Assembly (NCBI GenBank): GCA_965207475.1
Contig: OZ242278.1
Span: forward strand, 248,001 to 312,000
Origin: WTFY01 sp011523795
Lineage (GTDB): Bacteria; Pseudomonadota; Gammaproteobacteria; UBA4575
Length of the DNA: 64,000 nucleotides
Direction of reading: 5' to 3'
Below the pieces are notes generated by a model that saw only the letters and a list, made by a program, of their open reading frames with translations, was not told the origin of the DNA and searched no databases. Shown piece by piece: positions 58,417 through 64,000 of the stretch (within the stretch, counting starts at the first letter, position 1; the number at the start of each line of letters is the position of its first letter). The translations under genes and the position numbers were made by a program.

Positions 58417-59280
58417 ATGGGATTTGTGACGGATGTCGTCCTGCCTCTGGCGCTTGCTTTCATCATGCTGGCACTTGGGCTCGGACTCACCTTCGGTGAT
58501 TTTGTACAGGTAGTGCGGCGACCGCGCGATTTCGCAGTCGGTGCTGTATCACAGATCCTCGTGCTGCCAGTGATCGCTTTTCTCCTTGCCAGCATCTGGC
58601 CGATGGCACCGGAGCTTGCCCTCGGGCTGATGATCATTGCTGCTGCTCCGGGCGGTGTAACCTCCAACCTCCTGACAGCCTTCGCGCGTGGCGATGTCGC
58701 ACTGTCAATCTCACTGACAGCGGTGATCAGCCTGCTGAGCGTGCTCACGATCCCCTTGGTTGTTGTCTTCGCCTACGGCCATTTCATAGGTGACCAGGCG
58801 GTGCGGGACATCACAGTCGCCGACACTGCGATCAGTGTCTTCCTGATCGTCACCATCCCGGTACTGATCGGCCTGCTTGTCCGCCGTTTTGCCGAAAACT
58901 TCGCACTGCGGGTCGAACCGTCGGCCCGTGCCTTGTCCGCCGTGTTGTTCGTGCTTGTGCTTGCGGGTGCAATTTATCAGGAACGCAGTAATCTTGTCTC
59001 CTATTATGCCCAGGCCGGGCTGGCCACTTTTACCCTGAACCTGATGATGATGGTGATTGCTTACCTGCTTGCGCGGTGGTTCGCGACCGGAGCGAAACAG
59101 CGCACCGCTATCGCGATCGAGTGTGGACTGCAGAACGGGACGCTTGCGATCGCTATTGCAGTACTTTTGTTTGGCGGCGGACTCGCGACAGTGCCGGCTA
59201 CAACCTACAGCCTGACCATGTTCGTGACTGCGCTGATCTATGTCGCGCTGTTGCGACGCAGTAGGGATGCAGCCGCTTGA
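58417..59280 (+). CDS. Bile acid:sodium symporter (BASS) family transporter
   Basis: Inner-membrane transporter of 287 residues with nine to ten helices. Family motifs are PLALAFIMLALGLGLTFGDF, AAAPGGVTSNLLTAFARGDV and the second half ECGLQNGTLAIAIAVLLFGG, which form the paired sodium sites. BASS proteins move organic acids with sodium. The substrate is unknown; sulfonates or keto acids are possible. GGAGAAG precedes the ATG. GC content is higher than the flanking intergenic DNA. Confidence 0.9.
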   Translation: MGFVTDVVLPLALAFIMLALGLGLTFGDFVQVVRRPRDFAVGAVSQILVLPVIAFLLASIWPMAPELALGLMIIAAAPGGVTSNLLTAFARGDVALSISLTAVISLLSVLTIPLVVVFAYGHFIGDQAVRDITVADTAISVFLIVTIPVLIGLLVRRFAENFALRVEPSARALSAVLFVLVLAGAIYQERSNLVSYYAQAGLATFTLNLMMMVIAYLLARWFATGAKQRTAIAIECGLQNGTLAIAIAVLLFGGGLATVPATTYSLTMFVTALIYVALLRRSRDAAA

Positions 59281-59702
59281 TGTGTGCGGTTTCCGTGTTC
59301 TGCTTGCACGGTAGATAATAACCTGCAGTGCTGTTTTCCTGCCTTCATTCCGCCTGCCCTGACCGGATAAGGCTGCAGGAGGTTTGCACTAATCCTTTGG
59401 ATGCCAGGGGCGCCTGACCCGGGTTGTCAGCATGGCTGCACAAGTGATGATTCAATATGGAGATTGAAGGTTACTGTTTTCTACATCATTTGAATGAAAA
59501 AGCGGACAGGCTATCCATGGACAGATATGGGTTATATCATGCAACTTTGATTTTGAAGAAAAGTACAGATGGTGTAATGCTCAGGAGGCAAAGAAGCATT
59601 GCCTGCAGATAACAATAAATTTCTGTATGAGTCAGGGAAAAAACCACGTAAATTACCTGGCCTTTCAGCCTGTAAAATCAATTTTGTTCGGAAATTAATG
59701 CT
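59281..59702. other. Intergenic region
   Basis: No gene or clear structure is visible in these 420 bases. It separates the BASS gene from a small hypothetical gene on the same strand. Confidence 0.5.
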
Positions 59703-59981
59703 ATGGATTACTCAGATGACAAGTTCATTTCAGAATTCGACGCGTTCGCTGCCTACACTGTATTTGCAACGGTAGCGTCCGCCCTGCGGGTTCTGGTTCC
59801 CAGTGACCAGTTGGAGATCCTGCACGCCAAGCTTTCAAAAATCGATCATACCGTGTGGAAAAAACGTGAGGCCTACTTAAAGGATGAGCGCCATGTAGAG
59901 CTTAGAGAAAATTTTCAGGACTCCTGTGCTGAGTACTGGAAAGCATTTCTAAATGACCTGGCCAGAGAAAGGCATCACTAA
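59703..59981 (+). CDS. Hypothetical protein (92 aa)
   Basis: A 92-residue helical protein (FDAFAAYTVFATVASALRVL, QLEILHAKLSKIDHTVWKKR) with an acidic N-terminus and a basic middle. No motif is recognised. There is no strong ribosome site, but the frame is clean and ends before a non-coding gap. Possibly an orphan gene. Confidence 0.5.
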   Translation: MDYSDDKFISEFDAFAAYTVFATVASALRVLVPSDQLEILHAKLSKIDHTVWKKREAYLKDERHVELRENFQDSCAEYWKAFLNDLARERHH

Positions 59982-60288
59982 ATCAAGCACCCGCTGAAAA
60001 GTCCGCTGCAACCGTAAACGCCTCCCTGAGCCTTACGCGAATCGCCTGCCTTCCCCCTTCAAGCAGGTTGCGTACCGGTTTTTGATAAATGGCACAGTCC
60101 ACTGCCTCGTATGCATGGCTGACTGAAACAACATCATAGTTCGCCTCACGTTATGATTATAACTTACTGAGATTACTGTAATTCACCTCAGTCTTTCCAC
60201 TTGGCACCCATATTTATTCTTGTAGCTATACAGGGGGTTTCAGTGACCAGTGATAGGCTCCAGTCAGACTCTTGGATGTATGACCTAT
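59982..60288. other. Intergenic region with a possible gene remnant
   Basis: On the minus strand, about 59994-60160 forms an open frame without a good start (SVSHAYEAVDCAIYQKPVRN and LLEGGRQAIRVRLREAFTV, ending at a TGA). It looks protein-like and may be the end of a lost gene. The rest shows nothing recognisable. Confidence 0.3.
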
Positions 60289-60498
60289 TTAAAGGTGAGG
60301 GTTCGTAAATCTATGCCTGAAATGCAGCAGTACTTTTTCATACCGCGTGCCACTCATGTTCTGGTTATCCAGCTTAAGGATGCCGTCAATTTGATCCACT
60401 AATTTGTCGTTCATGTCGAGATTACTCGCTATGGTGATTATCATGTCAGCCACAGCGTTCATTTCCCCTTCATGACCCTCGTATTCAGATTCGCTCAT
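60289..60498 (-). CDS. Small acidic protein (69 aa)
   Basis: A 69-residue protein read from the ATG at 60498, where GGAGG lies seven bases upstream; this excludes the ATG 12 bases earlier. Its sequence is acidic and helical (EMNAVADMIITIASNLDMND, LVDQIDGILKLDNQN). No family is recognised. It stands alone. Confidence 0.58.
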   Translation of the reverse strand: MSESEYEGHEGEMNAVADMIITIASNLDMNDKLVDQIDGILKLDNQNMSGTRYEKVLLHFRHRFTNPHL

Positions 60499-60734
60499 GT
60501 TGCCCTCCAAGCCAGTTTGTAACCATTAGAATTTCCTGGTCAGTTATATTTCAGGTCAATAATAGCATTATGCTAGAGGCTGTAAAAATCCTGTAAGGAA
60601 ATCTGTCGACGCTGCAGATTGAAAAGGCTGCCTTTCCCCGATACCCCCTCGATTGCGAATCTGGCAGGTTATACGGCCTTCAATGCCGCCCATTCACTGG
60701 GTGACAGGTTGTCAGCGCCATGTCTCATAAGGAT

Positions 60735-61595
60735 TCAGTTTCCTGCAGACTGGACACGTCCTCTCCGGGGCCAGGGGATCAAGACAGGTGTCGTGGCCTG
60801 ATAGTCGCGATAGCCAGGGTATTTTCCAGCAGAAATTGATTCTGTGAGCCGGATCGAGAAGACAAAAAGAATCGTAAGCAGAACAAACCCCAGACCCGTC
60901 CAGTGCAGCCACTGGCCTGAGGCCGCAACCGCGAACAAATAAAATATCCACCACATGCCAATCTCGCAGAAGTAATTGGGGTGTCTGCAATAGCGGAAAA
61001 GCCCGGTTGTGATGAAAGGCCTGGTAATTTTTTTACCTGCTGCAGCGCGTTGCTTTTTATCCTGCTGAAATCGCCACATCTGTTCATCGGCAATCGCCTC
61101 AAAAACAAGCAATACCACGATGACTGCAGCCGCTGCCATATCCATCCAGTTCAAGGGGGTCTGGCGCCACAGCCAGGCTTGGTGAACAGGAGAAGTAAAC
61201 AGCCAGACCAGCAGCATCTGGCCGGCAGCGATCACCGTGAGATTCAGCACCTGGAACCCAACCGGCCCGGCGCGTTCTCTTACGACAATCCACCGGTAAT
61301 CCTCTCCACCCCGCCTGAATCCACCTTTACGGGCGTAGTTGAAAGTCAGTCTCGCCCCCCAAATGATGACAAGCAGTGCCATGAGATTGATACGCGCCGA
61401 ATTGAATTCCGTGTCAACCGCCACCATCAAGCAGTACACCGCCGGACAAATTGGCCATATCCGGTCTACCCAGGAGTATTCCCGGACGGTTATTGAAAGC
61501 AACCAGGCGAATGCGGCAAGCAGTATGCACAAGTCCAGCGCCGAACCGAATGGCGAACCGGCCAGCGGATGATTAAAAATATTCAGTATCTCCAT
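60735..61595 (-). CDS. DUF1295 (steroid 5-alpha-reductase-like) membrane protein
   Basis: Inner-membrane protein of 286 residues with about seven helices. The C-terminal half carries the DUF1295/ICMT-like signature (TGLFRYCRHPNYFCEIGMWW and KYPGYRDYQATTPVLIPWP). The N-terminal part has SWVDRIWPICPAVYCL and NLMALLVIIWGARLTFNYAR. Relatives are steroid 5-alpha reductases and methyltransferases acting on lipids. The bacterial role is unknown. No operon partner is visible. Confidence 0.87.
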   Translation of the reverse strand: MEILNIFNHPLAGSPFGSALDLCILLAAFAWLLSITVREYSWVDRIWPICPAVYCLMVAVDTEFNSARINLMALLVIIWGARLTFNYARKGGFRRGGEDYRWIVVRERAGPVGFQVLNLTVIAAGQMLLVWLFTSPVHQAWLWRQTPLNWMDMAAAAVIVVLLVFEAIADEQMWRFQQDKKQRAAAGKKITRPFITTGLFRYCRHPNYFCEIGMWWIFYLFAVAASGQWLHWTGLGFVLLTILFVFSIRLTESISAGKYPGYRDYQATTPVLIPWPRRGRVQSAGN

Positions 61596-61761
61596 TCGCA
61601 GCCCCTGCCCCTGTCAGTGGACTCCACTTGCTCAGCCCTTGAAGAGGTGAAGAATTTGCCTGTCGGCTATGGCAGCCAAACCTACTGTACATCCGCTTTT
61701 CACAACAATCTACAGCGAACACCCTGTTCCGAATGACCTGGTTGAACTGAACAGCCGGCTG

Positions 61762-62529
61762 TCATACCGCTTTATTTTCGATGCCTGAGTAGGCAATCGG
61801 GAGGTAATAGTCCACTTCCGATACGCTGTACCCTATCAAGTCACATAACCTGCGATGGCATTCCTGTTCAGTGGCCCCCCTCTCCTTCCATACCGGTACG
61901 CGTTTCATCATGGTTTCAACCCGTTCCCTCGGGGTGATAAGCCAGGTCTCCTGGGATACTTCCCCGAAGTAGAAGTCAGCCGTGTACTTTCTCATCGCTT
62001 CAGGTTTCATATACAGGGTAAGTACCATTACCTTGCCCGCACCCTTTTCCAAAACATGATCGGCAAGAAATTGCATGGTGTCTCCACTATCACCCAGATC
62101 GTCGACTATCAATATGGTTTTGCCCTGCATCGGCATCGAAATTTCATCCTGTATCCGAGGCTGCCCATGCCGTTTCCCTGGCCCCGTATAGGCCGACACG
62201 ACAACGGTACCAAACCGGATCTTTGCAGGGTGCTGGGAACAACCTCCAACCAGGTGGTCATAAAGCAAAACACCGGGTAACAGGCCACCCATTGCAACCA
62301 TGAGTACAGATGTAATCCTGTCCGGCTTCCCTGACATTCTCTGCTGATAGCCATGAACCTGCCTGGCCAGTTCCAGGCAGACTGCAGATTCAACAAAATC
62401 CGGCACCAAAAGGAACCTCAGCTCGTCATCAGGAATCTCGATTCCCTGCGGATTGCGCCAGTAGTCAAGGTCAACGGTGTCTATACAGTGTTTCATGGGT
62501 GACGTGCAGGAGGATGTACTTTCCATCAA
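61762..62529 (-). CDS. Phosphoribosyltransferase-domain protein
   Basis: Cytosolic type I phosphoribosyltransferase, 255 residues. The PRPP-binding loop is TILIVDDLGDSGDTMQFLAD, preceded by VLMVAMGGLLPGVLLYDHL and followed by a region like xanthine-guanine or hypoxanthine enzymes (WLITPRERVETM). Substrate uncertain; purine salvage is most likely. It is longer than E. coli Gpt (152 residues), with extra N-terminal and C-terminal parts. It has no close neighbours on the strand. Confidence 0.82.
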   Translation of the reverse strand: MMESTSSCTSPMKHCIDTVDLDYWRNPQGIEIPDDELRFLLVPDFVESAVCLELARQVHGYQQRMSGKPDRITSVLMVAMGGLLPGVLLYDHLVGGCSQHPAKIRFGTVVVSAYTGPGKRHGQPRIQDEISMPMQGKTILIVDDLGDSGDTMQFLADHVLEKGAGKVMVLTLYMKPEAMRKYTADFYFGEVSQETWLITPRERVETMMKRVPVWKERGATEQECHRRLCDLIGYSVSEVDYYLPIAYSGIENKAV

Positions 62530-62804
62530 ATCGTCGTATGAATGCTCGAACAGGGTATGATTTCATATCGCCAAGGCAGTCATGCACCAAAACCTGCCGC
62601 CTCTCCCGGGAGTTCATGAGAAATATTTCAAAAACCCGAGGTTAACACGATCGATAATCTAGTTTAATAATATTCAGTATTACTTTGAATAAAAAGTTAT
62701 TTCCTGTTTCAGAATTACGATTCTCCAAACAGTCCCGTGTCGCGATGCAAGCCCCGGGTACCAGAATCGACGGATAGGCAGTATCCGCAGGTACACACAG
62801 CCTG

Positions 62805-64000
62805 TCAAAGGTCACACGAATCATCTGCAGGCTCGCCGGAAGGAAAGCTCCATTCACGCCATCCCTTCAACAGCGGGAAGTAAAGGCCCAGCCTTATGGG
62901 ATGATTCTCCATCCTGCTCATCACCTCCGCGTAGTGTTCCAGTTGTTCACGGTAGCGCATTTGTTCCTGGTCCAGGAAATCTTCAAGCTTTCCGCCATGG
63001 GTACTTGCCTTGAAATCGATGATCCAGCGGGTTCCCTCTTCATCCACGAACGTTCGATCGATAATGACGTGCACGACCGTACTGTTTTCCACGCAACTCA
63101 ATTCCAGTTCGGAAGCTGCCTTGTCATGCGCCCTGCTCAACACCCACCTTCCCCTCTCGTCTTCCAGGGTGGACCTGAGTGCCGCACATACTTTCTGGTG
63201 GGCAGGTTTTATCCGGTTCTTCGGCACTGCAAGACGTTCAAGCAGCGTGTAACCCGTCTTTTGGAGGTTTTCGATCTCGGCCGGATTCACGTTTTCGATC
63301 CCTTTGGACCCAATGAACTGAAGCAATCTGTGCAACACGGTTCCGATGTGCCGCGCTGTCTCTCCTGCCCAGTCAAAACTGATCGCTTCACGGCCATGTA
63401 AATTCTCGTCATCCCTGCTGCAATGCACCTCAATTGGCTGCCCGGGAGCGGGTAGAAACCATTCCAAGTCCAGGCGGGTGCGCATGGGCTGGGAAATCAC
63501 GGCCATGCCGGTAGCATTTCCTGTCGCCCCGACCTCCTTTGAACTTCGAAACCCGGCAAGACAAGACAGGTAACGCTTTTCAACTGCCGGCCAGAGGCAC
63601 GCAAGGAGCGAGTTCCTCTGCGGCTTGAGCCCTGCTGTAACACCGCTTTGCTCCTGTACGTGCCCGAGCAGATACAGGCGATGCCTGGCCCGGGTAGCTG
63701 CCACGTACAGTAACCGACCCTCTTCAAAATTTCCCTTTACCCTGTCCAAGTACTGCAGATACGAGGCAAGCGACCCTTTCTCCTCACCTGACCGGCTGAC
63801 CGGGGCAAGAAGCAGGTCGCTTGCACCCGATTCCCGGCCACGCTCCAGCCAGTCCAGCAGTTTCTCCTCGCTGCCTTTTGGAACCCGTCCAAGCCCCGGG
63901 AGTATCACTGTATCAAATTCCAGCCCTTTCGCCTTGTGGATTGTCATGAGCTGCAAAGTACCGCTCGCCCCGGCATCGGGCAGGGCAAACAACTGGTCAA
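62805..64000 (-). CDS. AddA/UvrD-type helicase-nuclease, C-terminal part (partial)
   Basis: The frame runs off the right edge, so the N-terminus is outside the window. The visible part, about 398 residues, contains the end of a superfamily I helicase (LQLMTIHKAKGLEFDTVILP, LLYVAATRARHRLYLLG, motifs V-VI). It then has a RecB-type nuclease domain with IIDFKAS (Asp and Lys of the DFK motif) at about residue 325, followed by QMRYREQLEHYAEVMSRM. This organisation matches AddA or a related RecB-like exonuclease acting on DNA ends. Which of these cannot be decided without the rest. Confidence 0.87.
   Translation of the reverse strand, partial: DQLFALPDAGASGTLQLMTIHKAKGLEFDTVILPGLGRVPKGSEEKLLDWLERGRESGASDLLLAPVSRSGEEKGSLASYLQYLDRVKGNFEEGRLLYVAATRARHRLYLLGHVQEQSGVTAGLKPQRNSLLACLWPAVEKRYLSCLAGFRSSKEVGATGNATGMAVISQPMRTRLDLEWFLPAPGQPIEVHCSRDDENLHGREAISFDWAGETARHIGTVLHRLLQFIGSKGIENVNPAEIENLQKTGYTLLERLAVPKNRIKPAHQKVCAALRSTLEDERGRWVLSRAHDKAASELELSCVENSTVVHVIIDRTFVDEEGTRWIIDFKASTHGGKLEDFLDQEQMRYREQLEHYAEVMSRMENHPIRLGLYFPLLKGWREWSFPSGEPADDSCDL

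Overview
The window looks like a chromosomal segment of a sulfur-oxidising gammaproteobacterium. The evidence is the gene content: soxYZ, a YeeE/TsuA-type sulfur-compound transporter, flavocytochrome c sulfide dehydrogenase (fccAB) and a DsrE2-like protein. It is supported by a gammaproteobacterial housekeeping order (purL, glyA-nrdR-ribD-ribE-ribH-nusB-thiL-pgpA, gltX-tRNA-Ala-tRNA-Glu) and a one-piece tmRNA with tag ending ANDDNYALAA. The genus is not determined.

Layout. 0-1.9 kb: ammonium transporter plus a small membrane protein. 1.9-5.7 kb: three minus-strand secreted proteins (diheme MauG/CcpA-like protein, unknown protein, cupin). 5.9-12.1 kb: heterotetrameric sarcosine-oxidase-type operon (soxBDAG) with a HAD hydrolase upstream. 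12.2-16.3 kb: degenerate PAS-GGDEF-EAL protein and a NarX/NarL-like two-component pair. 16.6-18.5 kb: GcvT-fold protein and class I glutamine amidotransferase. 19.0-29.2 kb: sulfur region with soxYZ, the TsuA-like transporter, a tetraheme NapC/NirT cytochrome followed by fccAB, an NsrR-like Rrf2 regulator divergent from a DUF3365 heme protein, and DsrE2. Three secreted methionine-rich proteins lie among these genes and share a [D/N]P repeat with a period close to 13 residues.

29.5-37.97 kb: a genomic island inserted between tRNA-Glu and tRNA-Ala, which are probably ancestral neighbours downstream of gltX. It carries an Mrr-type nuclease with an MmeI-like restriction-modification enzyme, a decayed GC-rich stretch with CTGTAC palindromes and a long hairpin, an AlpA-like regulator and a P4-type integrase. 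TTGCCCCC repeats occur at both ends. 38-51.3 kb: core genes (gltX, pgpA, thiL, nusB, ribH, ribE, ribD, nrdR, glyA, a histone-deacetylase-family gene, purL, ssrA). ribBA is absent from its usual place in the rib cluster.

51.3-60.5 kb: accessory and decayed DNA after ssrA. It holds a SulP transporter, small unknown genes, a family 3 solute-binding protein with an EF-hand-like loop, a thermonuclease between Tad pilus gene remnants (tadD-like and tadC), and a BASS-family transporter. 60.7-64 kb: a DUF1295 membrane protein, a phosphoribosyltransferase and the C-terminal part of an AddA/UvrD-type helicase-nuclease that runs off the window.

How the genes may work together (inference): SoxYZ and FccAB oxidise reduced sulfur in the periplasm, and the tetraheme protein links their electrons to the membrane. 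The TsuA-like and SulP proteins may move sulfur anions. The Met-rich repeat proteins are the best candidates for an undescribed component of this sulfur system. The sarcosine-oxidase operon, GcvT-like protein and amidotransferase suggest use of N-methylated amines.
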